Source of the DNA: Acidobacteriaceae bacterium
GTDB taxonomy: Bacteria > Acidobacteriota > Terriglobia > Terriglobales > Acidobacteriaceae
Length of the DNA: 37,960 nt
Assembly (NCBI GenBank): GCA_003139095.1
Contig: PLHW01000015.1
Span: 1 to 37,960 of the forward strand
Direction of reading: 5' to 3'
The position numbers were made by a program, and so were the translations under genes. The notes below the pieces were generated by a model. The model saw nothing but the letters and a program-made list of their open reading frames with translations. It searched no databases and was not told the origin of the DNA. Below are positions 1 through 8,447 of this stretch, in pieces. Position 1 is the stretch's first letter. Every line of letters starts with the position of its first letter.

Positions 1-2
1 AT

Positions 3-260
3 CACCGGGACAGCCCACTAGTTGTCCTCATGTGTTTCGATGTGTGGGAATCACAAGAAGAGGCCGATGCTGTTATTGCGCGCGGCAAGAGGATGCTGCC
101 GCTTTTGAAGAAGTATCAAGACAAGAATCCCAAGATCCCCGGCCGTACATATCCCGATTTTATGTTAAAGGGTGCTTCCGCCAAAGACGATGCTTTCGAT
201 GGCGCGGTGAAAGCCATCAAGCACGGTTGGCATAGCACGGCAGACGGTCCTGGGGAATAA
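3..260 (+). CDS. C-terminal part of an unidentified protein (5' end outside window)
   Basis: The frame is open from the left edge and ends in TAA. The first internal ATG (position 30) has no ribosome binding site, so the visible part is probably the last 85 or so residues of a longer protein. It begins with a short hydrophobic strand (SPLVVLM), then a segment FDVWESQEEADAVIARG and a lysine-rich stretch. A strand followed by 'VWES-EEAD' resembles the end of small dimeric alpha/beta-barrel (antibiotic-monooxygenase-like) proteins, but the resemblance is too weak to name a function. The tail overlaps the beginning of an RHS scrap in another frame, so the gene itself may have been cut by a rearrangement and may be a pseudogene. 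Confidence 0.4.
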   Translation, partial: HRDSPLVVLMCFDVWESQEEADAVIARGKRMLPLLKKYQDKNPKIPGRTYPDFMLKGASAKDDAFDGAVKAIKHGWHSTADGPGE

Positions 261-267
261 GCTGCGC

Positions 268-439
268 ATGGGATCATCGACGCTGATAGCGACGACTTAC
301 TTCGCCTACGACGCAAACGGCAATACCCTCTCCGACTCCCAAGGCCGCAGCTTCACCTGGGACTTCGAAAATCGACTGACTCAGGCTGTAGTGCCCGGCG
401 CCAACGGCGGCACCACGACCTTCAAGTACGATCCCTTCC
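268..439 (+). pseudogene. RHS/YD-repeat gene fragment
   Basis: About 57 codons read as YD repeats: YDANGNTLSDSQGRSFTWDF, then ENRLTQAV and a final YDPF. The frame then runs directly into foreign sequence at about 439. The same block, with small differences (SDAQGRSYSWDF, YDPFGRRI), lies on the opposite strand inside the large RHS gene near 1720-1890, so this is a displaced, inverted relative of that segment. It has no start signal and no continuation. The break point coincides with the start of codons that match an IS3-type transposase read from the other strand, so an IS event cut this copy. Confidence 0.75.
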
Positions 440-563
440 AATACAATTTGCCACTTCTCTTCCTGGGTTCTCTGCACTTTCGGCTTTCTTGGCATTCTCG
501 CCTCCTGGCGGAAGCCCCAACCCTAACTAACTTCCGTGTCCAGTTCTAGCGGGGTGCACTACA
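440..563 (-). mobile_element. IS3-family end remnant with the first ~19 codons of orfA
   Basis: On the minus strand an ATG at 495 opens the sequence MPRKPKVQRTQEEKWQIVLE. This is the typical start of an IS3-group OrfA (helix-turn-helix subunit) that normally continues for about 90 residues. Here it breaks after about 19 residues at the junction with the RHS scrap. Upstream of the ATG on the same strand a purine-rich leader runs back to a TGTAGTGCACCCCGC-type end at about 563, which looks like an IS3-group terminal inverted repeat. Only this end survives; there is no orfB and no second end nearby. The family assignment is by recognition of the N-terminus and terminus and has not been compared with a database. 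Confidence 0.6.
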
Positions 564-592
564 GTCATATGGAGTCAACCATCAGGGCAGTT

Positions 593-856
593 TCATGGTG
601 CGTTATGTCTCGGTTCGTCACGCCTCGACACAAGCTCCAGGTCTTCTGTCCGTCGGCTTTCGGTAAGGAAGACAAGTCCGAAGTTCTTCGCGTCTATTGC
701 GAAGCCGCCTTCAGGAAACTCGTCGAGATACCAATCCATGTCCCGGTTACCGGTTCGCCCAGTAATTACGAACTTAATGACGCCAGGCTCGCCATGATAA
801 CGGACCTTATCGCCGTCTCTCACTTCTTCTCCCGTTGAGTAAACGAACCGTTTCAC
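593..856 (-). CDS. small immunity-like protein behind the RHS gene
   Basis: This encodes 87 residues from a GTG start. The start is set by a clear AAGGAG seven bases upstream; an in-frame ATG 29 codons earlier lies inside the RHS gene end and gives a low-complexity basic leader. The protein starts VKRFVYSTGEEV, then a beta-rich core (GDKVRYHGEPGVIKFVI, DMDWYLDEFP, FGLVFLT, LELVSRR). It is acidic in the middle, has no signal peptide and looks like a small cytosolic all-beta/alpha-beta protein. It begins 25 bases after the RHS stop codon on the same strand, the position of cognate immunity genes in RHS polymorphic-toxin loci. That placement is the main reason for the call; the enzymatic target is unknown. 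Confidence 0.7.
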   Translation of the reverse strand: MKRFVYSTGEEVRDGDKVRYHGEPGVIKFVITGRTGNRDMDWYLDEFPEGGFAIDAKNFGLVFLTESRRTEDLELVSRRDEPRHNAP

Positions 857-863
857 GCTGATT

Positions 864-869
864 CTCCTT
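864..869 (-). promoter_or_regulatory. Shine-Dalgarno site that fixes the GTG start of the immunity-like gene
   Basis: On the minus strand AAGGAG is followed by seven bases and GTG. It lies in the short gap between the RHS stop codon and the small gene. The small gene is therefore translated independently rather than as an RHS C-terminal extension. Confidence 0.7.
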
Positions 870-881
870 GACCCGCTAGCA

Positions 882-2477
882 TCACATGAACCCGCCTCCT
901 GCGGGTGGCATGATCGGCGACGTACCCGGCGGCGGAGAGCCATCCCCCGAAATGTCTAGATCGTGCCAAAAACACTGACAATTGTTTGGGTTCTGGTGCA
1001 TCTCATATAGATGCCAATGAGTGCCCGTAAATGGAAAGTGTGGCTTGCTCGGAGGCACGATGTTTAATCGATACGCCCTTGTCCCGACGGGTGGGATACA
1101 CGGTAAGCAATTTCGTTTAGGGCAGGTTTGATGACTTGAGTGGTAAGCCATTCCGGCTATCGCGGCTGGAATCAGTAGTTGTCCAACATCGATTATCCCA
1201 CCCCCAATGCACCCAAACGGACCAGCCGTGCAACCGATCAACGTCGCTTCTTGTAATCCTGTCGGATCAACAGCATTGAGCGGATTACCTGACACGTAGT
1301 TGTAGAAGTTCACTCCGGTCCCAAAACCAATCGGATCCTCACTGAGGAACCTGCCAATAGCCTGTTCGTAATACCGGGCACGGTAGTAATAGAGATCAGT
1401 ACCCCCATCGAGCTCACGTCCCGTGTATTGGAATGGATTTACGATTGTGCCAGTAGAAGCAGTCAACTTACCGAACGAGTCATATGCGTAGGTGTTCGTG
1501 AGAGTTCCCAAGGGACTGCTGAGAGATGTAACAGATCCAACGCCGTCCGCCTCGTAGTAGCTCGGAGCAGAGCCAAGTAGTTCGGCATATGGCTCGTCAA
1601 CTGTTGCATCACCTTGGGTATATCTGGCGATGAGACTTCCGGAACCATCAACTGTTTCCACGACATTGGCATGGGCATCAAACCCAGCATAGAGGTAATT
1701 CGTGGTGCCGTTCGGACCGGATTTCTGAATCCTTCTTCCGAACGGATCGTAGCGGAAGTTGGTGGTTCCCACACCCGGATTCACAGCTTGCGTGAGGCGG
1801 TTCTCGAAGTCCCAAGAGTAGCTGCGGCCCTGTGCGTCGGAGAGGGTATTGCCGTTCGCGTCATACGAATAGCTCCCATTCGACGCTGCCGTCAGCTCAT
1901 TCGACGCGTTGTAGCTATATGTCGGCACGCCGGATGACGACAGTCTATTCCCCACGTTGTCATAGCTGTAGCTCTCCGTGGTACTCCCTCCTTGCGTTAC
2001 TTGCGTCAGCTCATAGATCAGGTCGTAGCCGTAATTGGATGTGATCCCATTGAGATAGTTGGTCTTGCTCGTGCGGTTACCGGCGTAATCGTAGGTGTAG
2101 CCGGCTCCATCCACGGTCGTGCTGCCGGACTGGTGTAGCACGCTTAGCAGGTGCGAGACCGAGTCATAGCCGTAATTCGTGTTGATCCCGTTCGGGCGCG
2201 TAAGCTGGGTTCGCCGGCTCAAAGCGTCGTAGCCGAAGCCGAACTGTCCGGTTAGCGAGTTCGTAAGCGTCGAGAGCCGGTTCAGCGTGTCGTAGTTGTA
2301 GCTGGTCGTGCTGCCATCGGGCGCGGTCAGCGACTTGCGATTCGAGGCCGCGTCGTAGGTGTAGGAATTTTGGAAGTTGTAGCCGGGCAAATACGAATAC
2401 TGCGTGGTGGTGGCGATCAACCGGCCCATGTTGTCGTAGGCAAAGCTGTAGACGCCTGTGCCTAACGAAAATTCCAA
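882..2477 (-). pseudogene. RHS-repeat protein, 5'-truncated, with variable C-terminal tip
   Basis: The readable part is 531 residues. It holds a series of YD repeats (for example YDALSRRTQL, YDSVSHLLSV, YDPFGRRIQKSG), then the RHS core-associated module (FQYTGRELD, LYYYRARYYE, GRFLSEDPIGF, NPLNAVDPTGL). After the conserved DPTGL boundary comes a variable tip of about 125 residues with a glycine-rich hydrophobic segment, a CPKRNCLPC cysteine cluster and an H/W-rich stretch (THWHLYEMHQNPNNCQCFWHD). Complete RHS proteins exceed 1,300 residues; this frame opens at a TTG only seven codons after an in-frame TAG, with no usable ribosome binding site. The N-terminal half is therefore missing, and a transposase gene lies just upstream. 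The tip resembles a toxin cartridge by position, but I do not recognise its activity. Confidence 0.75.
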
Positions 2478-2653
2478 ACGACCCTCGGATGCACGCTACG
2501 CCGTCAGCTATCAATTCGAACAGGCGTACTCCCGCACTCCGGAGGGGAGTTGTTGAATCGCTGAACGAGTGCGCAGCGCCGAAAAAGCCGTGGCCGACAA
2601 TTCGGCGTGCGGTGTCGCGCTCGTCGGGGTAGGTAGAGGAAGTCTGGATGGTC

Positions 2654-3685
2654 TCAGGCCGCCCGTCGTTCGTAGCGGTGATGAAGTCCACCGACCTGAC
2701 GCACCGATACAATCCGGCCGACATCTCGTGCGTAAACTGGTCGGGGAATGGGCGAGTCCTTCTTTAACGACAAGTGTGTTCTCGATCGGTGGTAGTAATC
2801 AACGTACGAAGCAAGGATTCGCCGCAGCGAGCTTTCGTCGAACACGATTACATGATCGATGCATTCCCGGCGTATGGAGCCGATGACCCGTTCCACGTAA
2901 GCCCGTTGCCAGGGTGAGCGGGGTGCCGAAAGGACCTCTTTGATGCCCATGGCTCGCACTTCATCGCGGAACTCCTCGCCGAAGATTGCATCACGGTCCC
3001 GCAATAGATAGCGAGGAATTTGATCGAACGGGAAAGCGTTGCGCAGTTGCTGTCCGGTCCATTCGGCGGTCGGGTGTGCTGTCACATTGAAGTGAACTAT
3101 GCGACGACGATCGTGGGCCAGCACCAGGAATACGTAAAGGACTTGGAAGCGGATTGTGGGCACGGTAAAGAAATCGACAGAAGCAAGCTGCGAGACGTGG
3201 TTCTCGAGGAACGCGCGCCAGGTCTGAGAGGGCGGCCTGCGGACACGCACCATGTATTTGGTTACGCTGGTCTCGCCAATGTCGATACCGAGCTTCAGTA
3301 ACTCGGCATGAATGCGCGGTGCGCCCCAGAGGGGGTTATCACGGCACATCTGACGGATCAGATCTCGAACCTCACGAGGAACAAGGGGGCGACCCGGCTG
3401 GCCGTGCCGGACCTTCCAAGTCCAGAACAGGCGAAAGGCCTTACGATGCCATGTCACGACAGTCTCGGGTTTGACGATGATCAAGGTGGAGCGCCAATCG
3501 CGCCAGATGCGGGACAGGCACACCCAGAGAAGGCGATCCCGTGTCGTTAGTTGTGGTCGTTTCTTTGTTGAACGGCGAAGAACACTGATTTGGTGACGCA
3601 AGGCCAAATTCTCAAGTTGAAGGTCGGCCCGCGAATGGATGATCGAGCATAAGGCAGCGAGGAGTTCGGCGAGAGAGACGGGCAT
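2654..3685 (-). CDS. integrase-core (DDE) transposase, single-ORF type
   Basis: This encodes 343 residues and appears intact. The N-terminal part (LENLALRHQISVLRR, ETVVTWHRKAFRLFW, VRDLIRQMCRDNPLWGAPRI) is the helix-turn-helix region typical of the IS3/IS481-like integrases that lack a separate OrfA. The rve catalytic core shows all three acids: Asp in ASVDFFTV, Asp in LLRDRDAIFGEEF and Glu in YVERVIGSIRRE. The start ATG (MPVSLAELLAAL) gives the usual N-terminus of the group. It stands immediately upstream of the truncated RHS frame on the same strand and probably accounts for that truncation. I could not define both terminal repeats; a 41-bp sequence 31 bases upstream of the ATG is a candidate end. 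The remaining 176 bases between its stop and the RHS frame carry nothing I recognise. Confidence 0.85.
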   Translation of the reverse strand: MPVSLAELLAALCSIIHSRADLQLENLALRHQISVLRRSTKKRPQLTTRDRLLWVCLSRIWRDWRSTLIIVKPETVVTWHRKAFRLFWTWKVRHGQPGRPLVPREVRDLIRQMCRDNPLWGAPRIHAELLKLGIDIGETSVTKYMVRVRRPPSQTWRAFLENHVSQLASVDFFTVPTIRFQVLYVFLVLAHDRRRIVHFNVTAHPTAEWTGQQLRNAFPFDQIPRYLLRDRDAIFGEEFRDEVRAMGIKEVLSAPRSPWQRAYVERVIGSIRRECIDHVIVFDESSLRRILASYVDYYHRSRTHLSLKKDSPIPRPVYARDVGRIVSVRQVGGLHHRYERRAA

Positions 3686-3715
3686 CGAAGGATGATTTCA
3701 GCGAAGAAAGTATAA

Positions 3716-3756
3716 TTGCCGTCGGCTCAGACGTTTCGGGATTTTCGAGAGGCACA
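3716..3756. repeat. 41-bp dispersed repeat, left copy
   Basis: Its core TTTCGGGATTTTCGAGA is followed by GGCACA. A second copy in the same orientation lies at 35084-35124, with 35 of 41 bases identical. This copy sits just upstream of the transposase start and 258 bases before the first gene of the Hdr/Qmo set. It could be an IS end or a boundary repeat of the large cluster. Confidence 0.6.
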
Positions 3757-4014
3757 ATACGAAAGATCAGCGTCTGCACCTCTTCGCTCACACGTTTTCT
3801 GCCACCGAGCTGCCAGGCAATGCTCTGTTCGTGTCTGAACCAAATTTTTCGAGTCGCAATGCAATAAGCTGCACACGCAAAAGTCTGGTAATCGGGAGCT
3901 TTCTCTCTAAGCGCTTGAATGTTAAGACTCCGGAATTGCCGGCAGCCGGGACTGCCACGGCACAAGAAATGCTTGCTATTCTCTATAAGTTCGATAGACT
4001 TAATGGGAGCAATC

Positions 4015-5325
4015 ATGGTCGTGAGCGGCAAAATCCGGAAGCGCGTCAGTCCCCAACGCCGTTGGGCCATCCCGTCTGGGTCGAAAGGAAGGAATTCCCC
4101 GGCACCTTGCCAAGCCATTGATTTCGGATGGCGTCTGCGCGGGAAGACGATTCGTCTGCTGCGGGACTCCTCTTTGACGTTGCTTCCCATTCGGCAGCGT
4201 GCCACGGCAGCCTTGCTGACCCAGTATTGCGCGGACGGGAATTCGCTTCTGTCCTGCCTGCAGTGCGGCGCCTGTACCGTGAACTGTCATCTCGCCGAAA
4301 CCGATGGCGCACTGTTCCCGCGGCGCCAGATGACGCTTCTGCAACTCGGCGAAGTGGACAAACTGCTGGCCGATCCCAACGTCTGGCTCTGTTTCAATTG
4401 CCAGGACTGTACCTCGCGCTGTCCGGCCAACGCCGGCCCCGGCCGGATCATGGCGGGCATTCGTCGCCTCGCCGTCGAGCACTATTCTGTGCCCCGCGGC
4501 TGGAGTCGTTTGCTAAATCGGCCGCGCGGTTTTCTGTTCCTCGTGCTGACGGCCACCACTCTGCTGCTGGCGGCCATCGCCGTCGGCGGTTCGTTCTCGC
4601 CCCAGATCGCGCCCGTGCGGTATGCCAGCATGCTTCCCCATTTCACGTTGAATCTGCTCTTTGGGACGATTGCTGGCATGGTACTGATCGGTGCCCCCAT
4701 CGGGCCGGCCCGCGCCTGGAAGGACTTCACCGGAGAATCGCTCTCGGAAGCCAACTGTGGCCGCCTCGTTCACTCCGCTCTCTCGGTCACTCGCCAGATC
4801 GCCACACACCGGCAATTCTCCGAATGTCAGCAGTTTCCCCTGAGCCGATGGGCGCACGCCGCTGTCCTTTATGGTTTCGTCACGCTGATGGCGCTGGCTG
4901 GCGCGGCGGCCACGCGGATCGCTCTCGGTGCTCCCTATCCTCTGCCTTTTTTCCACCCCTTCAAACTTGCCGGTAATCTCGCCGCCGCCTTGCTGGTCGG
5001 GGGCAGTCTCTACTTCTGCGTTCAACGGCAGCGCGCGTCGCGGATCCGGGGTGAAAGCTCATGGTTTGACTGGGCGCCATTGGTGCAGCTCTTACTCGTA
5101 AGCGTAACGGGCCTGTTGGCGGAAGTCTTTCGCTACGCCAATGTGGGCGCGCTGGCCTACCCGACCTACTTTTTACACTTGGCTTTTGTGTTCGTTCTGC
5201 TGGCGAGTGCCGCGAACTCCAAACTAGCGCACGTGTTCTATCGTACCGTTGCGCTTACAGCAGAGCAGTACAAAATAACGTCAGAAGCGCCCTTAGCCGA
5301 AGAACCTGAAAGCGTGGCGGCATGA
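4015..5325 (+). CDS. QmoC/HdrE-like membrane subunit (4Fe-4S + cytochrome b fold)
   Basis: This encodes 436 residues from the ATG preceded by GGGAG at five bases; an ATG twelve bases earlier and longer in-frame extensions lack such a site. The N-terminal third carries two ferredoxin-type motifs, CLQCGACTVNC (Cys81-91) and CFNCQDCTSRCP (Cys126-136), as in HdrC. The rest is about six hydrophobic helices (for example FLFLVLTATTLLLAAIAVGG, LNLLFGTIAGMVLIGA, AVLYGFVTLMALAGAAA, YFLHLAFVFVLLASAA), like the cytochrome-b half of QmoC. In sulfate reducers QmoC links the Hdr-like QmoAB to the menaquinone pool. By analogy this protein anchors the next three gene products to the membrane. The stop codon overlaps the next start (ATGA), implying translational coupling. 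The first 50 residues are basic and not obviously conserved. Confidence 0.85.
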   Translation: MVVSGKIRKRVSPQRRWAIPSGSKGRNSPAPCQAIDFGWRLRGKTIRLLRDSSLTLLPIRQRATAALLTQYCADGNSLLSCLQCGACTVNCHLAETDGALFPRRQMTLLQLGEVDKLLADPNVWLCFNCQDCTSRCPANAGPGRIMAGIRRLAVEHYSVPRGWSRLLNRPRGFLFLVLTATTLLLAAIAVGGSFSPQIAPVRYASMLPHFTLNLLFGTIAGMVLIGAPIGPARAWKDFTGESLSEANCGRLVHSALSVTRQIATHRQFSECQQFPLSRWAHAAVLYGFVTLMALAGAAATRIALGAPYPLPFFHPFKLAGNLAAALLVGGSLYFCVQRQRASRIRGESSWFDWAPLVQLLLVSVTGLLAEVFRYANVGALAYPTYFLHLAFVFVLLASAANSKLAHVFYRTVALTAEQYKITSEAPLAEEPESVAA

Positions 5326-6266
5326 AGCGCAACACTTCGCCAACGCGGCAGATATTTCCGGTCGAACTGCTCGCCAAAGGGCACGACGAACTCAAAGACA
5401 TTCCGGACGACGAACTGGTGTCGGCCTACGAATCCATGCGCGATCAGGAAGCCGCTGCCGGCCACGCATATCCGAATATCAAACGTCTGTACGGGACATC
5501 GCTCGAACGGGAGAAAGACCGCCGCGAAACTCGCGCCCAGGTGGAGAATGGCGATTCCGAAATGCAGGAGTGGTACGAGAAGGCTCGCAACCAACCCTGC
5601 ACCTGGTGGCTGAAGAACCATCTGGTTGCGAAACACGCCCTGAAAAGCTGCATTGCCTGCGGCGTTTGCACCGCCCAATGCCCGGCCGCCCAATATTATC
5701 CCGAGTACAATCCCCGAACTATCGTTGACGCTGCGCTATCGGAAAACGAAGACCGCCTGGTGGAACTCCTGAAGTCCGACGTTCTCTGGTACTGCGGACA
5801 ATGCGGCTCCTGCAAGCCGAAGTGCTCCCGAGAAAACAATTTGATGGGGCTGATTTCGTCGCTGCGCTTTCTTGCCCAACTGAAGGGATATCACCTTTGC
5901 AGTGTGCGCGGACGGCAGCAATATGCAGCGCGTCATCTCTGGGGCGGAAACCTGTGGAATCGCGGCTGCAGTCTGTACTTTCGCAATGTGGACGCGGAAG
6001 GTCACCCGGATTTTGGTCCCCGCTACGCCAGGTACCACTCAGAAATCGATCAGCAGATGAGTCGTTTGGGCGCGAGTCCCGACGCCGACGGGCAATTCGG
6101 CGGGCGCAAAGTATCCCCCGAGACTCTCGCTGAACTTCGTTCCTGCGTGACGGAAGGCGGGACCCTGGTGCTCTGGAACGAACTCGAGAAACACGCCTCC
6201 GAGAACGCAGAGAAAAATGGCGTCTCGATTGACGAGTACTACGACCGAGTGCGTTGCGAAGGGTAG
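5322..6266 (+). CDS. hdrC: HdrC-like iron-sulfur subunit
   Basis: This encodes 314 residues, starting within the stop codon of the upstream gene (ATGA). After an N-terminal region of about 100 residues rich in acidic and charged helices, two 4Fe-4S motifs follow: CIACGVCTAQCP (Cys110-120) and CGQCGSCKPKCS (Cys158-168). This is the HdrC pattern, in which the two clusters relay electrons between HdrA flavin and HdrB clusters. It is longer than methanogen HdrC (about 190 residues), having both N- and C-terminal extensions. No membrane segment is present. It belongs to a four-gene run whose other members are HdrB- and HdrA-like, so assignment as the small electron-relay subunit is secure; its physiological electron partners are not. 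Confidence 0.85.
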   Translation: MKRNTSPTRQIFPVELLAKGHDELKDIPDDELVSAYESMRDQEAAAGHAYPNIKRLYGTSLEREKDRRETRAQVENGDSEMQEWYEKARNQPCTWWLKNHLVAKHALKSCIACGVCTAQCPAAQYYPEYNPRTIVDAALSENEDRLVELLKSDVLWYCGQCGSCKPKCSRENNLMGLISSLRFLAQLKGYHLCSVRGRQQYAARHLWGGNLWNRGCSLYFRNVDAEGHPDFGPRYARYHSEIDQQMSRLGASPDADGQFGGRKVSPETLAELRSCVTEGGTLVLWNELEKHASENAEKNGVSIDEYYDRVRCEG

Positions 6267-6277
6267 GTTAAAAAACT

Positions 6278-7309
6278 GTGGCCATCGCTGTGACTATTCC
6301 GCCGATCACCATCAAAGAAATCCCGGAGAACGACTATTTCCTTACGCCGAGCTGCATCCTGGGAGCGATCAACCCCGGGACCGAAATGCTCATCAGCCGC
6401 ATCTACGACCGGCTCGGCGTGCGGTGGAAAGCCGCGGGAGACCGGCCCGATTCGCAGTGCACGTGCTGCACCGGCATTCTCTCTCACGGCGACGTCATGT
6501 CCATGGAAAGCACGCTGCTAGTCGTGGCGCGGCTCTGGTCGGTCGCCGCCGAACTGGGTTTTGAGAACATCACCACCGCCTGCGTAACCTCCTTCGCGAT
6601 CCACACCGAGTGCCTGGAGATGTACCACCATGAGCCAGGTTTGTACGAACGCGTGGACCGGTGGCTGCAACAAGCCTGCGGCCGCCGGCTGCAGATCCCC
6701 AAGCATGTAGTCCACGCCAGCGACATCGTGTATCGCTATCGCGACGTACTCGCGCAGCAATTGCGCTACCGCTTGGTGGACAGCCGGACCGGCCGGCCTT
6801 TGCGCATTGTGGATCATGTCGGGTGCCACTACGCGAAAGTCTTTCCCGATAAAGCCATCGGCGGCGCGGAGTCCTGTGAGGTTCTTACCGGGCCAATTCG
6901 CGCTTGGGGCGGCGAAACGGTGGACTACCCCGAGCGGCGCCACTGCTGCGGCATGGGGTTCCGGCAGTGCATGATTCGTCCTAACCGCGGCTACACCATG
7001 GCTTGTGTGCTGAAAAAGCTGGACAGTATGGAGCCCTGGGAGCCGGACGCGATCCTCACCAACTGTCCCGGCTGCAACGTCCTGCTCGATAAAGAACAGT
7101 GGGCGATTGAGCAGATGTGCGGCAGAACCTTCAATATTCCGACGCTTTCTTATACTGAACTCGCAGGCCTCCTGCTGGGGTGGGATCCCTACGATGTCGT
7201 CGGCATTCAAGCGCACACTGTGCCCGTCGAGCCGCTTCTCGACAAGCTTGGCATTCCTTACGACAAGTCCAAAGAATGGTTGACGAAGGAAGACGCGGAG
7301 GTCAGGTAG
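6278..7309 (+). CDS. hdrB: HdrB-like subunit with two CCG domains, the first degenerate
   Basis: This encodes 343 residues from GTG, 11 bases after hdrC. The second CCG module is complete: Cys183, Cys223-Cys224, Cys263 and Cys266 (GCHYAKV, HCCGMG, NCPGCN), the ligand set of a noncubane 4Fe-4S cluster. The first module has Cys26, Cys63-Cys64 (QCTCCTG) and Cys102, but the final CxxC reads CVTS, so one cysteine is replaced by Ser105. In methanogen HdrB both modules bind noncubane clusters and reduce the disulfide CoM-S-S-CoB. In bacteria HdrB-like proteins serve other, mostly undefined, electron acceptors. The natural substrate here is unknown. Confidence 0.85.
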   Translation: MAIAVTIPPITIKEIPENDYFLTPSCILGAINPGTEMLISRIYDRLGVRWKAAGDRPDSQCTCCTGILSHGDVMSMESTLLVVARLWSVAAELGFENITTACVTSFAIHTECLEMYHHEPGLYERVDRWLQQACGRRLQIPKHVVHASDIVYRYRDVLAQQLRYRLVDSRTGRPLRIVDHVGCHYAKVFPDKAIGGAESCEVLTGPIRAWGGETVDYPERRHCCGMGFRQCMIRPNRGYTMACVLKKLDSMEPWEPDAILTNCPGCNVLLDKEQWAIEQMCGRTFNIPTLSYTELAGLLLGWDPYDVVGIQAHTVPVEPLLDKLGIPYDKSKEWLTKEDAEVR

Positions 7310-7318
7310 CGAACTGCT

Positions 7319-8380
7319 ATGAAGAAACCGGTATGCATTATCGGAGGCGGGGTAGCGGGCATGCAGGTGGCGCTGGTGCTGAGTTCGCTCGGAATGCCAT
7401 CCCTGTTGGTCGAGAAGTCTCCGGTCCTTGGCGGGAGGGTTCCCAAACTCTCGCGGACTTTTCCTTTCTTCAACGACGATGGATTCAATGACGGGAAAGA
7501 ATTTAGCGACGCGATGGAACGCGACCTGAGGGCAAACCCTCTCATTGACGTTCGCTGCGGCGCCGTGGTCAGCGCCTTGCGCGGAGATTTTCCCAACTTC
7601 ACCATCGAGCTTGCCGACGGCAACTCACTCGCCGTTGGAGCGGTGGTGGTCGCTACCGGTTTCACACCTTTCGATCCCACCAGCCTCGCGGAATACGGCT
7701 ACGGAGTTTACCCGAACGTGATTACCGCGACCGAGATGGAGTGGATGCTGAACCCGCGCGGCCCAACCGGCGGAAAGCTCGTCCGTCCGAGCGACAGCAA
7801 GCAAGCCGAGCGTCTGGCGATCGTGTTCTGCGTGGGCTCGCGAAACCGTCGCATCGGAGCGCCCTTTTGTTCCCGCATTTGCTGCTCCTATAGCACCAAG
7901 CAGGCCAGCACGGTCATGGAGCGCAATCCCAGGGCGCTTGTGGCTTGCTTCTACATGGATGTTCGCACCTACGATCGCGGCTTCGAAGAGATGTATTCGC
8001 TGGCACAAGAACGGGGCGTCCGCTATATCCGGGGGCGCGTCTCCATGTGCCGGCAACTCCCGGACGGCTCCATTTCGGTCCGCGCGGAAAACACGCTCCT
8101 AAACCGCCCCTTCTCCGGTGAATTCGATCTGGTCTCTCTTTCGACGGGAATGAGGCCATGCGCGGACGTTAACGAATTGGCCCGTACTTTGGAAATCACC
8201 TGCGGCCCCGATGGATTCTTTCTCTGTAGGGAATGGTTCCGGCATCCGCATGACGCTACCCGCGACGGCATTTTTCTCGCGGGCTGCGCAACCGGAATGA
8301 AGCCGATTCGCAATTGCATGATTGACGGCGCGGCTGTAGCCGCGCGCGTGACCGCTTTACTCCAGGAGGCGCAGGTATAA
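7319..8380 (+). CDS. HdrA/QmoA-like FAD oxidoreductase
   Basis: This encodes 353 residues. An N-terminal Rossmann motif (CIIGGGVAGMQ, Gly9-Gly14) binds FAD. The segment FCVGSRNRRIGAPFCSRICC followed by SYSTKQA matches the cysteine-containing region of HdrA/QmoA, and the C-terminal GIFLAGCATGMKPIRNCMID closes the FAD fold. It is much shorter than methanogen HdrA (about 650 residues). It lacks the ferredoxin inserts and the C-terminal 4Fe-4S repeat, as in QmoA. It lies nine bases behind hdrB and is the last gene of the set. The presence of A, B, C and membrane subunits suggests a complete quinone-linked complex; whether it bifurcates electrons cannot be read from the sequence. Downstream the operon stops abruptly at IS debris, so further genes may have been lost. 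Confidence 0.85.
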   Translation: MKKPVCIIGGGVAGMQVALVLSSLGMPSLLVEKSPVLGGRVPKLSRTFPFFNDDGFNDGKEFSDAMERDLRANPLIDVRCGAVVSALRGDFPNFTIELADGNSLAVGAVVVATGFTPFDPTSLAEYGYGVYPNVITATEMEWMLNPRGPTGGKLVRPSDSKQAERLAIVFCVGSRNRRIGAPFCSRICCSYSTKQASTVMERNPRALVACFYMDVRTYDRGFEEMYSLAQERGVRYIRGRVSMCRQLPDGSISVRAENTLLNRPFSGEFDLVSLSTGMRPCADVNELARTLEITCGPDGFFLCREWFRHPHDATRDGIFLAGCATGMKPIRNCMIDGAAVAARVTALLQEAQV

Positions 8381-8447
8381 GATACGGAGTCGTCATTAAC
8401 AACCGCAAGGTATCGGCAGCCATTCCTGCATGGTGGCCTGCAAAACG

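Noticed and set aside
3612-4205. Minus-strand 197-residue frame
   Set aside because: It overlaps the transposase start, the 41-bp repeat and the QmoC gene, has no conserved motif and has low-complexity composition.
4015-8380. A dissimilatory sulfate-reduction Qmo locus
   Set aside because: No aprBA, sat or dsr genes are in the window, and the subunit set (separate HdrB and HdrC with QmoC) differs from qmoABC.
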